Shown here piece after piece: positions 7,378 to 16,015 of a stretch of 64,000 bases of DNA. Within the stretch, counting starts at the first letter, position 1, and each line of letters opens with the position of its first letter. The position numbers and the translations under genes are program-made. Under the pieces are notes generated by a model. That model was not told the origin of the DNA, did no database searches, and saw nothing but the letters and a program-made list of their open reading frames with translations. This DNA is from Planotetraspora silvatica. GTDB taxonomy: Bacteria; Actinomycetota; Actinomycetes; Streptosporangiales; Streptosporangiaceae. The stretch covers positions 1 through 64,000 of the forward strand of contig NZ_BOOQ01000003.1 in NCBI RefSeq assembly GCF_016863315.1, in the 5' to 3' direction.

Positions 7378-9966
7378 TCAGCTCTCGTCGATCACGGGCG
7401 CGCCCTCGACGGCCTTCGCCCTCTGTACGGCTTTCGCCCCCGACCAGATCGGCAGGGTGAGGGTCATCGTGGTGCCGCCCCCGGGCGTCTCCTCGGGCAC
7501 GAGGGTCCCGCCCATGGCCTCCGCCAGACCACGCGACAACGCCAGCCCGAGCCCGACGCCGGTGTGGTTGTCGCGGTCGCCGAGCCGCTGGAACGGCATG
7601 AACACCCGGTCGTGGTCCTCCGGCGGGATGCCGGGCCCCCGGTCGATGACCCGGATCTGAACCTGGTCGGCGTACCAGCTCGCGGTGACCAGCGTCCGAT
7701 CGCCATCGGGGCTGTAGCGGACCGCGTTGGACATGACGTTGACGAGGATCCGCTCGAGCAGGGCCGGATCGGCGATCACCTCCGGGAAGTCCGGCGAGAT
7801 CTCGGCCCGGACCCGGTCACTCAGATGACCGAGATCGTCGACGGCCCGGGGGACGACCTCCTCGAGCGCCACCAACTCCGCGGAGACTCCGAGCACTCCG
7901 GCCTGGAGGCGGCTCATGTCGAGCAGGTTCACCACGAGCCGGTTGAGCTTGACCAGGGACTCGTCGGCCGTGGCGAGCAGCTCGGCGCGGTCCTCCGGCG
8001 ACCACTCGATGTCCGTGCTGCGCAGGCTCTCCACAGCGGCCTTGGCCGAGGCCAGCGGCGTCCGGAGGTCGTGACTGACGGCGGCGAGCAGCGCCGTGCG
8101 CATCCTGTCCGCCTCCGCGAGGGGCCTGACCTGCTCGGCCTCCCGCTCCAGCCGTTCCTGTCGCAGGACCACGGCGGCCTCGGCGGCGAAGGCCTCCACC
8201 ACCCTGCGGTCGGAGGCGTCGAGCAGCCGCCCGCGCAGAGCCAGCACGAGATCGTCGGCGATCGGCATCTCGGTGTCGGCGATCCCGGGGCACGTGCAGG
8301 GCACCCCACCGGTGGTGGCGACGATCCGCCACGCCTTCGGCTCGGACTTGTCGCCGACGCTGGGCTCAACGTCGGGCCGCCGTTCGAGCAGGGTGACCGA
8401 GGTGAGGCCGAAGATCTCCCGCAGCCGTGCGAGCAGCGACGGCAGCGCGGCCTCGCCGCGCAGGACGTGCCCGGCGAGCGCCGAGAGGACCTCGGCATCG
8501 GCCCCCGCCCGGGCGGCCTCGCGGGTACGGCGGGCCGCGAGGTCGACGATCCAGCTCACCGAACCCGCCACGAGCACGAACACGATCAGGGCCAGCAGGT
8601 TCTCCGGATTGGCGATCGTCCAGGTGTGAACGGGCGGCGTGAAATACCAGTTGAGCAGGAGGAATCCGCCGACGGCCGCCGTCACGGCCGGCCACATGCC
8701 GCCCACGAGGGCCACCCCGACGACCGCCACCAGGAAGAGCAGGATCTGGCTCGGCAGGGTCAGCTCGCCGCGCAGCGGGAGCAGCGCCGCCGTCAGGGCG
8801 GGCACGCCCAGCAGAGCGAGCGCCCAGCCGGCCAGCCTCCGGTTCCTGGTCAACGAGGCCCGGGAAGGTGCGGGACGCCGTCCCTTGCTGACCTCGTCAT
8901 GTGTGATCATGTGCACGTCGATGGCGCCGGACAGCGTGGTCACGGTGAAGCCGACACCCCGTGAGACCAGCTGGGCCAGGCGGCCGCGCCGGGAGACCCC
9001 CAGCACGAGCTGGGTGGCGTTGACGCCCCGGGCGAAATCGAGCAGCGCGCGCGGAACGTCGCTCCCGACGACCTGGTGATAGGTCCCGCCCATGCTCTCC
9101 ACGAGCGTGCGTTGCGTGGTGAGGCCGACGGGGTCGGTGCCGCTCAGTCCGTCGGCCTGGGTCACGTGCACCGCGAGCAGATCGGCGCCCTTGGTCCTGG
9201 CCGCGATCCGCGCCGCCCGCCTGATCAGGGTGTCGCCCTCGGGGCCTCCGGTCAGGGCGACCACGACCCGCTCGCGTGTCTCCCATGTGCCCGCGATCCC
9301 GTGCTCGGCCCGGTAGCGGTCGAGCTGGTCGTCGACCTTCCCCGCGACCCACAGCAGCGCCAGCTCGCGCAGCGCCGTCAGGTTGCCCACCCGGAAGTAG
9401 TTCGACAGCGCCGCGTCGACCTTCTCGGGGAGGTAGACGTTGCCGTGCGCCATTCGTCGGCGTAACGCCTCCGGAGACATGTCCACCAGCTCGACCTGGT
9501 CGGCGCGCCGCACCACCTCGTCCGGCACGGTCTCCCGCTGCGGAACCCCGGTGATCTGTCTGGCGACGTCGTTGACCGACTCCAGGTGCTGGATGTTCAC
9601 CGTCGAGACGACGTCGATGCCCGCCTCGAGGATCTCCTCGATGTCCTCCCACCGCTTGGCGTTGCGGGAGCCGGGGACGTTGGTGTGCGCCAGTTCGTCG
9701 AGCAGCGCCACCTTGGGACGTCGCTCGATGACCGCGTCCACGTCGAGCTCGGTGAAGGACGTCCCCCGATACAGGACGGTCCGGCGCGGGACGATCTCCA
9801 TCCCCTGGAGGAGTTCGGCCGTGTGCGGGCGGTCATGGGTCTCGACGAAGCCGACGACCACGTCGCGGCCGCGCAGCATCGCCCTGCGGCCTTCGCCCAG
9901 CATGGCGAACGTCTTGCCGACGCCTGGAGCCGCCCCCAGATAGATCCGCAGTCGCCCGCGTGGCAT
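7378..9966 (-). CDS. kdpD: Sensor histidine kinase KdpD, without neighbouring kdpE or kdpFABC
   Basis: An 862-residue full-length KdpD. Order: N-terminal KdpD domain with Walker A GAAPGVGKT (residues 10-17) and Walker B-like VALLDELAHTN; a universal-stress-type domain (about 225-370); four close membrane helices of the DUF4118 type (about 390-500); a GAF-like segment; HisKA with AAVSHDLRTPLAS (His about 632); HATPase with NAVRYSP, DRGPGIPP and GVGLGLALS. It should sense K+ limitation or turgor and, through the N-terminal domain, c-di-AMP in some species (family knowledge). I chose the ATG at 9966 because GGGAGG precedes it by six bases and the protein then begins as KdpDs do. Neither KdpE nor the KdpFABC pump is in the window, so it is an orphan here. 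Confidence 0.93.
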   Translation of the reverse strand: MPRGRLRIYLGAAPGVGKTFAMLGEGRRAMLRGRDVVVGFVETHDRPHTAELLQGMEIVPRRTVLYRGTSFTELDVDAVIERRPKVALLDELAHTNVPGSRNAKRWEDIEEILEAGIDVVSTVNIQHLESVNDVARQITGVPQRETVPDEVVRRADQVELVDMSPEALRRRMAHGNVYLPEKVDAALSNYFRVGNLTALRELALLWVAGKVDDQLDRYRAEHGIAGTWETRERVVVALTGGPEGDTLIRRAARIAARTKGADLLAVHVTQADGLSGTDPVGLTTQRTLVESMGGTYHQVVGSDVPRALLDFARGVNATQLVLGVSRRGRLAQLVSRGVGFTVTTLSGAIDVHMITHDEVSKGRRPAPSRASLTRNRRLAGWALALLGVPALTAALLPLRGELTLPSQILLFLVAVVGVALVGGMWPAVTAAVGGFLLLNWYFTPPVHTWTIANPENLLALIVFVLVAGSVSWIVDLAARRTREAARAGADAEVLSALAGHVLRGEAALPSLLARLREIFGLTSVTLLERRPDVEPSVGDKSEPKAWRIVATTGGVPCTCPGIADTEMPIADDLVLALRGRLLDASDRRVVEAFAAEAAVVLRQERLEREAEQVRPLAEADRMRTALLAAVSHDLRTPLASAKAAVESLRSTDIEWSPEDRAELLATADESLVKLNRLVVNLLDMSRLQAGVLGVSAELVALEEVVPRAVDDLGHLSDRVRAEISPDFPEVIADPALLERILVNVMSNAVRYSPDGDRTLVTASWYADQVQIRVIDRGPGIPPEDHDRVFMPFQRLGDRDNHTGVGLGLALSRGLAEAMGGTLVPEETPGGGTTMTLTLPIWSGAKAVQRAKAVEGAPVIDES

Positions 9967-10221
9967 CCAGACCCTCCCGAGCCTGTAGAGGGCGAGATCG
10001 GGCTCGAAATTCCGACCGTGGGCCCGCCCATGAATCCCCCCGGCCAAATCCCAAGGTACGGCCGGCCGGGCGAGCTCCGACAAGCCGCCTCGCGCCAGCA
10101 AATCGCGGAACGCGTCCCGGCTCGGCGATATTGACGCTCCACATACGCCACTGGGCCCGATTTTTACGGGTTTCTTACACATCATCCCGCTCGTGGCCTT
10201 CGCCTGGCCCGTGGAACACAC

Positions 10222-10263
10222 GCATGGCCGGCCCCGGCCGTACAGGCCCGGGACCGGCCATGC
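10222..10263 (-). terminator. Strong hairpin after the YcnI gene
   Basis: Arms GCATGGCCGG (10222-10231) and CCGGCCATGC (10254-10263) pair perfectly, and after one mismatch five more inner base pairs form. It lies directly past the YcnI stop. No T-tract, common for actinobacterial terminators. The rest of the 303-bp interval between kdpD and YcnI shows nothing I can name. Confidence 0.7.
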
Positions 10264-10270
10264 GGCGACG

Positions 10271-11005
10271 TCAGCTACGCGAGCGGCGCAGGCCGAGGAC
10301 TCCCACCGCGGTGCCGATGAGGCCGACGGCGATGCCGACGGCTCCGATCGCCCGGGCGGTGGAGTCCGAGTCCGTGGCCGACGTCGCGGAGGCGTGCCCG
10401 GCGTCGCCGAGCACCGTGGCCGTGGGCGCCGCGGACGGAGCCGCTCCGTGGGCGTCGTCATCGGTCCCGTCGACCAGCTTGAGCGCGGGAACCGGGTGCT
10501 CTGCCTCGGAGCCGTCGGCCTTGGGCTCGTCGGCCCACTTCACGACCTCGCCGTTGGAGTACGTCTGCGTGGCCGGGAAGTCCAGCTCGTCGACGGTCTT
10601 GGGCAGTGGGCCGACCGACACCTCGAACTCCTGGAACTGACCGGCGTCGATCTTCCCGCCGCTCCAGGTGATCTTCAGGACCGACTCGGTGACCGTGTTC
10701 CCGTCGTCGTCGACGACCGGCTTGGGGAGCTTGCCCTGGGTCACCTTGACGTCCCACCCGGGGATCGGCCGGACCGAGACGAAGGGCAGCGGGTGGTCGG
10801 TCGGGAAGCCGACCTCCACCTTGGTGGTGGACGCGTTGTCGCGTTCGTTCGGCACCCGGAACGCGACCTTGGTCCAGCTGCCCTTCACGGCGGTGCCGGG
10901 GTTGATCGTGACGTGGGCGAGGGCCGGGACGGCCAGGCCGATGGTGAGGGCGAGGGCGCCTGCGGTGACGGCACCGGCACGGCGAAGCGCGGCGTTGAAC
11001 GCCAT
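10271..11005 (-). CDS. YcnI-family copper-binding protein (DUF1775), secreted and membrane-anchored
   Basis: A 244-residue exported protein. A signal peptide (GAVTAGALALTIGLAVPALA) is followed by HVTINPG: the new N-terminal His is the copper ligand of the YcnI family's His-brace. The DUF1775 core spans about residues 35-165, an Ala/Ser/Asp-rich linker follows, and a C-terminal helix (AIGAVGIAVGLIGTAVGVLGL) plus RRSRS anchors it. The ATG at 11005 is preceded by GTGGAG. The usual partners CopC/CopD/YcnJ are absent; the only neighbour on this strand is an unknown membrane protein. Role in copper trafficking is inferred from family. Confidence 0.9.
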   Translation of the reverse strand: MAFNAALRRAGAVTAGALALTIGLAVPALAHVTINPGTAVKGSWTKVAFRVPNERDNASTTKVEVGFPTDHPLPFVSVRPIPGWDVKVTQGKLPKPVVDDDGNTVTESVLKITWSGGKIDAGQFQEFEVSVGPLPKTVDELDFPATQTYSNGEVVKWADEPKADGSEAEHPVPALKLVDGTDDDAHGAAPSAAPTATVLGDAGHASATSATDSDSTARAIGAVGIAVGLIGTAVGVLGLRRSRS

Positions 11006-11110
11006 GGAGATCTCCACTTTCTGGGATACGGGAAGGACGATGACCCGTTCGCGGGAACGGCGACGGCGCGCGAGCCGTACCGGGGGCGTCCCTGAGCAGC
11101 CCTAGACGGA

Positions 11111-11137
11111 GATCACGTGAAGATCACTCGAGGATCA
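11111..11137 (-). repeat. TGATC x 3 at an 11-bp period over a stop codon
   Basis: On the minus strand TGATC occurs three times exactly 11 bp apart, starting with the TGA stop of the upstream membrane-protein gene. Because 11 is not a multiple of three, TGA is presented in all three frames. Confidence 0.6.
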
Positions 11138-11758
11138 GGCGGTGGGTGTCCCGGCGGCGCGCGCGAGGATGCGCGGTGCGGCGGGACGAGGCGGTCCGCG
11201 GCGGGTGACGGCGTGGAGCAGCACCCGGTGCGGACGGACGCGCGAGACGGTGGCCGGGAAGCGGAAGGACCGGGGCAGGATCGGCGCCGGGTCCCGGTAC
11301 AACACCGCGAGAAGGGCGCGCAACGAGCCCGTGGCGCGCGCGCCGGCCCGGCGCAGCAGCGACCACAGCGCGATCTCGCCACGTGCCAGCCACCAACCGG
11401 TGATCAGCGTGGCGGTGAGGTGCGCGATGATCATTCCCAGGTCGACGCCGAGGCCGCCGTGCGCGTGGACGGCGGGAAGCGTCGGGACCACGGCCGGCGT
11501 CGTGCGTTCGAAGAGTTCGTGGAGGGACGCCTGCGCGAGGACCAGCATGACGCTGATCGTGGGGGCGCTCCGCTCTCGTCCGGCCATGCCCGCCGCGATG
11601 GCCAGCACCACGGCTCCGGCCGCGAGCGCCGTCTTCAGCGAGGGGGTGGATCCTCCGCCCAGCCGGTGTGCGACCACGGCCAGCATCACGCACACGATGG
11701 CGAAGAACGCCGATCGGGCGAGACGAAGGGGTAACCGGGCGCGCATAACGCCCCACAT
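11135..11758 (-). CDS. Unknown membrane protein upstream of ycnI
   Basis: A 207-residue protein with about five predicted membrane helices (for example AFFAIVCVMLAVVAHRL, ALAAGAVVLAIAAGMAG, LGVDLGMIIAHLTATLITGWWLA) and a basic C-terminal tail. A His-containing stretch, PAVHAHGGLG, between helices could bind metal. I do not recognise the family. Its position 130 bp upstream of the YcnI-type gene, same strand, suggests a copper-related role, which is guilt by association only. Starts at 11758 and 11746 are both possible. Confidence 0.65.
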   Translation of the reverse strand: MWGVMRARLPLRLARSAFFAIVCVMLAVVAHRLGGGSTPSLKTALAAGAVVLAIAAGMAGRERSAPTISVMLVLAQASLHELFERTTPAVVPTLPAVHAHGGLGVDLGMIIAHLTATLITGWWLARGEIALWSLLRRAGARATGSLRALLAVLYRDPAPILPRSFRFPATVSRVRPHRVLLHAVTRRGPPRPAAPRILARAAGTPTA

Positions 11759-11820
11759 GGTCTCACGTCGGCCTATTGGCGCAAGCCGACTTCGCGAGTT
11801 TCCGGATGGTCAGGTCCCCG

Positions 11821-12630
11821 TCAAGGGAGCCAGGACACCTTGCCGCGGAGCACGCCGTACCCGACGAAGGCCACCGAGTCGATCAGTGTGTGGGCGACGA
11901 CCAGCGGCATGGCCCGGCCCCAGCGCTGGTACAGCCGGCCGAAGACCAGACCCATCGCCACATTTCCGATGAATCCACCGAAGCCCTGATAGAGGTGATA
12001 CGAGCCTCGAAGCAGCGACGCGACGATCACCGAGCGCCAGGGGTTCCAGCCACGCTGAGCGAGCCGGTGCAGGAGATATCCGCTGACCAGCACCTCTTCG
12101 AGCACGCCGTTCTGGGCGGCCTCGAGGAGCAGGATCGGCACCCGCCACCATTCCGGGGGCAGCGACTCGGGAACGACGTTCAGGTTGATCCCGGACTGGA
12201 ACGCCACCAGGTAGAAGGCCAGGCCGGTGCCGCCGATGGCGGCCGCCAGCCCGACGCCCCTGAGCAGGTCCCGTCCCGGTTCGCGCAGGTCGACGCCGAT
12301 CGTCCGGAAGGACTCACCCGACCGGGCCAGCAGGTAGGCGACCAGCCCGACGGGGGCCACGTTCACGGCGATCCCGGCCACCTGGAGAGTGAGGTCCAGC
12401 CAGGGCCTGCCCGGCGCGAGCGACCCGACGAGAACGGCCTGCTGCCCGCTGAGGGACCTGGGGGCGGTCAGCGCGCCGATCAGGCGGATGAGCGCGAACA
12501 GGGCGCTGGCGCCGAGCGACACGGAGAAGACTGCAATGATCTCCGGGCCGATGAGCCGGGGCGTCAGCCCGCGCAGATCGGCCGTCACCTGGGAGCCGGG
12601 CTCGTGCCCGGACTGGGGAGTCGCCGTCAC
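11821..12630 (-). CDS. CPBP family intramembrane glutamic endopeptidase (CAAX protease-like)
   Basis: About 269 residues with seven or eight hydrophobic segments. The abortive-infection/CPBP signature is present: NGVLEEVLVSGYLLHRL (Glu-Glu pair), then RGSYHLYQG (His), then VVAHTLIDS (His), i.e. motifs 1 to 3 of the family, so it should be an active membrane protease. Bacterial members act in bacteriocin immunity or prenyl-type protein processing; no substrate is suggested here. The start is uncertain: I use GTG at 12630, but GTG at 12588 also fits and neither has a strong ribosome site. It stands alone on this strand. Confidence 0.85.
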   Translation of the reverse strand: MTATPQSGHEPGSQVTADLRGLTPRLIGPEIIAVFSVSLGASALFALIRLIGALTAPRSLSGQQAVLVGSLAPGRPWLDLTLQVAGIAVNVAPVGLVAYLLARSGESFRTIGVDLREPGRDLLRGVGLAAAIGGTGLAFYLVAFQSGINLNVVPESLPPEWWRVPILLLEAAQNGVLEEVLVSGYLLHRLAQRGWNPWRSVIVASLLRGSYHLYQGFGGFIGNVAMGLVFGRLYQRWGRAMPLVVAHTLIDSVAFVGYGVLRGKVSWLP

Positions 12631-12766
12631 CGGCCCGAGCCGTCCACGACCGGGCCCTCCGTCGCGGCGGCTACCCTGTGGCGGATGGAGGCGTCGTCGT
12701 CCATGCCCGCAGGCTAGCCGTAGAAGGGCTCCGGTGCTCGGTCGCCCCCGAGGCATCAGGAGACCC

Positions 12767-13495
12767 GTGGACCACACGACGACGCCGTCCGGCACGAGCC
12801 TGGAGGACAAGACAGTGCGAGACGACGACCGATCCGCGAACCTTTCCGCAGGCGTTCCGGCCGGCCTCGCGCGGACGAGGCGGGCGTTGCACGGCGTGGC
12901 CGAGCTGATCATGGCCGGCCCCCAGTACCGGACGAGCGACACCATCCGGCTGCGGGTCGTCGCCGGGGGATTCGCCACCGTGTCGACGCCTGACCTGCGC
13001 GTCGACGGCGATTCACTGGTGACCGAGATCGGAGACGTGCTTCCCCTCCACGGCGTCACCTATGCCGCGCTGGCGGAGGCGGCGGGCGTCACGGCCGGCG
13101 CACCCGAGGGGCTCTACGCTGACGGCTCCGGCGCCGACCCGAGTGAGAGCGTCGATGTCGACGCGGACGCGGCGGCCCATCTGGCGCACTGCCTCGCCAG
13201 GGGCGACACCGAGCTTCGCCGCCTGGCCTCCGCCTCCGGCCAGGAGATGGCCCCCGTGCTCTGGCCGGAGCACTTCGATCTCGGCATCGTCATCGACGAG
13301 GTCAACTACGGCGTCTCCCTCGGCGACTCGGCGATCGGCGAGCCCTACGCCTACGTGGTGCCCTGGCGCCCTCGCGAGGGCGACTTCTGGAACATGCCGT
13401 TCGGCGCCGCCCGCCGGATGGCCGACCTCGGTGAGGCCGGCGATCTGGCGGCGTTCCTCGAGGAGGGCCGCCGCCGGGCGGGCGACGCGGGCTGA
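12767..13495 (+). CDS. Conserved actinobacterial protein of unknown function
   Basis: A 242-residue soluble protein starting at GTG 12767 behind AGGAGA. No signal peptide or membrane helix. Recognisable segments are LHGVTYAALAEAAGV, APVLWPEHFDLGIVIDEVNYGVSLGDS and EPYAYVVPWRPREGDFWNMPFGA. I remember similar unannotated proteins in many actinomycetes but know no function. The acidic loop before AAHLAHCLARGDTELRRLA suggests a two-lobed fold. It converges on the deacetylase gene, with a hairpin between them. Confidence 0.75.
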   Translation: MDHTTTPSGTSLEDKTVRDDDRSANLSAGVPAGLARTRRALHGVAELIMAGPQYRTSDTIRLRVVAGGFATVSTPDLRVDGDSLVTEIGDVLPLHGVTYAALAEAAGVTAGAPEGLYADGSGADPSESVDVDADAAAHLAHCLARGDTELRRLASASGQEMAPVLWPEHFDLGIVIDEVNYGVSLGDSAIGEPYAYVVPWRPREGDFWNMPFGAARRMADLGEAGDLAAFLEEGRRRAGDAG

Positions 13496-13527
13496 CCCGC
13501 CCAGGCCGTGAAGGCCGTACGGGCGGG
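13496..13527. terminator. Hairpin between convergent genes
   Basis: CCCGCCC (13496-13502) pairs with GGGCGGG (13521-13527), directly after the stop of the unknown gene. The loop holds two AGGCCGT-type copies. It could serve both convergent transcripts. Confidence 0.55.
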
Positions 13528-13552
13528 CCAGGCCGGCCGGGTCAGGTCCCGC

Positions 13553-14608
13553 TCAGTACGGCAGAGCCTGGGCGGCGAACGGCGCGGCCACGAAGGGCGC
13601 CTTGAACTTCGGGAAGGCCACGGTGTTGGCGTTGCCGTCGGAGGTGAAGCGGTCGGTGGCGTTGGCGTTCAGCCAGTCCAGCCACGCGGTGGAGCAGAAC
13701 TTCACGCAGTCGCCGACCTTCTCCTTGGACCGGATGCGCGGGATGCCCACCGGGTCGAAGTCCTTGGTGTACGGAGACGGCGCCGGGGTGTAGCCGGCCA
13801 GGAACACGCCGCGGAAGTCGTAGCTCGTGCCCGCCGACGACCCCTTCATGGCCCACTTCTTGTCGTGCGGCTGGTTGCCGTACGGCAGCGCGAGCGTGAC
13901 GGGCGAGAACTTGATCAGCGAGGTGACCATCTTCTGCCCCGAGGCGATCTGCTCCTCCACCTCCTTCTCGGGCTTGCCGAGCAGGTTGAGGTGGTCGTGG
14001 GTGTGGTTGCCGATGTCGAAACCGTGGTCCTTGAGCCACTCGAGGACCTGGGTCTGCTCCTCCGGCTTGGACATGCCGAACAGGTCGCGGATCACGTAGA
14101 AGGTGGCGACGGGCCGGAAGCCCGGGTGCTTCTTCGCCACGTCCATCAGGATGCCGACTGCGGTGTCGGGCTTCGGATTGCCCATGCCGTCCAGGGTGAG
14201 CTGCGACGGCGAGGAGTCGTCGAAGGTCAGCACGACGGGATGCTTGCCGGCGGGGATACCGATCTTGCCGGTGACGTACTCGGCCGCGGTGATGGGGACG
14301 TAGTCCTCCTTCGCCAGCCGCTCCAGCTCGGCGCGGAACTGCTCGGGAGTGCGGTCGTCACCTGGCGGCGGGTTCTTGATGATCCGGTGATACATGATCA
14401 CGGGGATCTGGCCCAGTTCGTTCGCCTTCGCCTTGGCCGCGACCTGCGTCTCGGCCTTCTTCTCCGAAGCCGCGGCGGCCATGTTGCTCGCCTTGGCGCG
14501 AGCCGCGTCGACCTTGGCGTCCTTGTCTCCCCCGGACATGCACGCGGCGGACAGCGCGGCGACGCTCAGCGACGCTACCCCGACGCCGACGGCCCTGAAG
14601 CGTCCCAT
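13553..14608 (-). CDS. Lipoprotein polysaccharide deacetylase (NodB domain)
   Basis: A 351-residue exported lipoprotein. Signal peptide with lipobox LSAAC near residue 23, a charged Ala/Lys-rich helical linker (about 25-65), then a carbohydrate esterase 4 domain. It opens with IPVIMYHRI, has the NodB motif 1 TFDDSSPSQL (catalytic Asp and metal Asp), and metal-ligand motif NHTHDHLN (HxxxH type). It should deacetylate N-acetylated wall or capsule glycans outside the membrane. The ATG at 14608 follows GGAAGGGGAGCC; an upstream in-frame start is less likely. It is alone on this strand. Confidence 0.9.
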   Translation of the reverse strand: MGRFRAVGVGVASLSVAALSAACMSGGDKDAKVDAARAKASNMAAAASEKKAETQVAAKAKANELGQIPVIMYHRIIKNPPPGDDRTPEQFRAELERLAKEDYVPITAAEYVTGKIGIPAGKHPVVLTFDDSSPSQLTLDGMGNPKPDTAVGILMDVAKKHPGFRPVATFYVIRDLFGMSKPEEQTQVLEWLKDHGFDIGNHTHDHLNLLGKPEKEVEEQIASGQKMVTSLIKFSPVTLALPYGNQPHDKKWAMKGSSAGTSYDFRGVFLAGYTPAPSPYTKDFDPVGIPRIRSKEKVGDCVKFCSTAWLDWLNANATDRFTSDGNANTVAFPKFKAPFVAAPFAAQALPY

Positions 14609-14793
14609 GGCTCCCCTTCCAACGGGCACCGGATGACGATGAGTGACTTCCTACCCGAGGTCGTGGCCAGACTCACGGAGAGTAGGACAAACATCACCTA
14701 GCGTGAATCTCCGTGAACGTTACCGGCTGTAACGCTTGAAGGCCAGGCCGAGCAGCCGGAGGACCCGTTCCCCACCTGCGACACAATGGACGC

Positions 14794-15258
14794 ATGCGGA
14801 TGATCGGAGAGCGCGCGAGCCGTTCACGGCGCGTGACCGGCGACGCCCGGACGCTTCTGGTGGTCGCCGTCATCGCGGTGGGCGGCGGCCTGGGCAGCAT
14901 GGCCCGCTATCTGCTGGCGATCTCCCTCCCGAGCGCGCCGCCGCACTTCCCCTGGGCCACGTTCGCCACCAATGTGAGCGGATGCTTCGCGCTCGGCCTG
15001 CTGATGGTGTTCGTGCTCGACGTGTGGCCGCCCCGGCGATACATCCGCCCGTTCCTCGGGATCGGCGTCCTCGGGGGCTATACGACGTTCTCCTCGGTCA
15101 CCGTGGAGACCATCAGGCTCGCTCCGGGCACGGCCGTCGCCTACGCCCTCGGGACGCTCGCGGCATGCCTCGTGGCGGTCTGGTGCGGGATGACCGCGGC
15201 CCGCTTCGCCGCCCGCGTCCCGCTGCGGCGAGGGCGTGCGGGAAGGGAGGCGGGATGA
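14794..15258 (+). CDS. crcB: Fluoride channel subunit CrcB/Fluc, first copy
   Basis: A 154-residue membrane protein with four helices and Fluc signatures: [12 protein letters not shown], the [17 protein letters not shown] helix carrying the pore Asn, and [13 protein letters not shown] with the Phe/Ser/Thr track. A basic N-terminal extension of about 20 residues precedes it. Fluc forms antiparallel dimers; with a second crcB downstream, a heterodimer is likely (inference). Its stop overlaps the next ATG (ATGA). I looked for a fluoride riboswitch upstream (14700-14793) and saw none. Confidence 0.93.
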   Translation: MRMIGERASRSRRVTGDARTLLVVAVIAVGGGLGSMARYLLAISLPSAPPHFPWATFATNVSGCFALGLLMVFVLDVWPPRRYIRPFLGIGVLGGYTTFSSVTVETIRLAPGTAVAYALGTLAACLVAVWCGMTAARFAARVPLRRGRAGREAG

Positions 15259-15590
15259 GACTGCACGGGACGGCCCACAGGCTGACGATCTTCATCGACG
15301 AGACGGACCAGTACCGGCACCGGCCCCTGTACTCCGAGATCGTGCACCGCGCCCACGAGAAGGGCCTGGCCGGGGCCAGCGTGTTCCGCGGCGTGGAAGG
15401 GTTCGGCGCCTCCTCGCGGATCCACACGACGAGGCTCCTGTCCCTGAGCGAGGATCTGCCGCTGGCGATCGTGATCGTGGACGACGAGCAGCGCATCACC
15501 GACTTCCTCGCAGACCTGGACGACTTGGCCATCGAGGGGCTGGTCACCGTCGAGCCGGTCGAGGTCTACCGCTACGAGGGCCGTCCGTGA
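15255..15590 (+). CDS. DUF190 protein between the two crcB genes
   Basis: A 111-residue PII/CutA-like ferredoxin-fold protein of the DUF190 family: KLTIF-type first strand ([13 protein letters not shown]), [18 protein letters not shown], a strand ending [15 protein letters not shown], and a C-terminal [14 protein letters not shown]190 proteins are repeatedly linked or fused to CrcB and are thought to modulate export, possibly binding a small ligand; that role is unproven. Translation is coupled to crcB1 by the ATGA overlap. Confidence 0.9.
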   Translation: MRLHGTAHRLTIFIDETDQYRHRPLYSEIVHRAHEKGLAGASVFRGVEGFGASSRIHTTRLLSLSEDLPLAIVIVDDEQRITDFLADLDDLAIEGLVTVEPVEVYRYEGRP

Positions 15591-15603
15591 GCGAGGCGAC
15601 CCG

Positions 15604-15963
15604 GTGACGTTCCTGCTCGTCTTCCTGGGCGGCGCCGTGGGCGCGCCCGCCCGCTACCTGCTCGACCGGTTCATCCAGCGACGGCACGACAGCGTCTTCC
15701 CGTGGGGGACGCTGTCGGTCAACATCATCGGCTCGTTCGTCCTCGGGTTCGTCACCGGCATCCAACCGCCCGGGGTGATCTCGGCACTGGTCGGCACCGG
15801 GTTCTGCGGAGGACTGACGACGTTCAGCACCTTCGGCTTCGAGACCGTCCGCCTGCTGGAGGAGGGCTCCGTGCGGGCTGCGGCGCTCAACGCGCTGGGC
15901 AGCCTCGCGCTCGGCATCCTGTTCGCCCTCGGCGGGTACGGCTTCGCCGTACACCTGGTGTGA
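15604..15963 (+). CDS. crcB: Fluoride channel subunit CrcB/Fluc, second copy
   Basis: A 119-residue Fluc protein: FLGGAVGAPARYLLDR, FPWGTLSVNIIGSFVLG (pore Asn) and FCGGLTTFSTFGFETVRLLEEG. It starts at GTG 15604, 13 bases after the DUF190 stop, completing a crcB-DUF190-crcB operon. The two copies differ clearly (the second lacks the basic N-terminal extension), as in actinobacterial heterodimeric Flucs. Its 3' end lies in a 15-bp tandem repeat. Confidence 0.93.
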   Translation: MTFLLVFLGGAVGAPARYLLDRFIQRRHDSVFPWGTLSVNIIGSFVLGFVTGIQPPGVISALVGTGFCGGLTTFSTFGFETVRLLEEGSVRAAALNALGSLALGILFALGGYGFAVHLV

Positions 15964-16001
15964 GCGCCCGTGGTGTGCGCGCTCCTGGTGTGAGCGTGAA
16001 G
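15957..16001 (+). repeat. 15-bp tandem repeat x 3 spanning the crcB2 stop
   Basis: Units beginning GGTGTG start at 15957, 15972 and 15987. The first contains the crcB2 stop (TGA 15961-15963), the third repeats GGTGTGAGCG exactly, and the second differs. The repeat runs up to the end of the convergent manA. Confidence 0.8.
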
Positions 16002-16015
16002 CTCGTGCTCACACC
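15987..16015. terminator. Hairpin between crcB2 and manA
   Basis: GGTGTGAGC (15987-15995) pairs perfectly with GCTCACACC (16007-16015) around an 11-base loop. The right arm covers the manA stop, so a single hairpin may end both convergent transcripts. Confidence 0.65.

Noticed and set aside
14640-14793. Fluoride riboswitch upstream of crcB
   Set aside because: I looked for the conserved pseudoknot pieces and did not find them.
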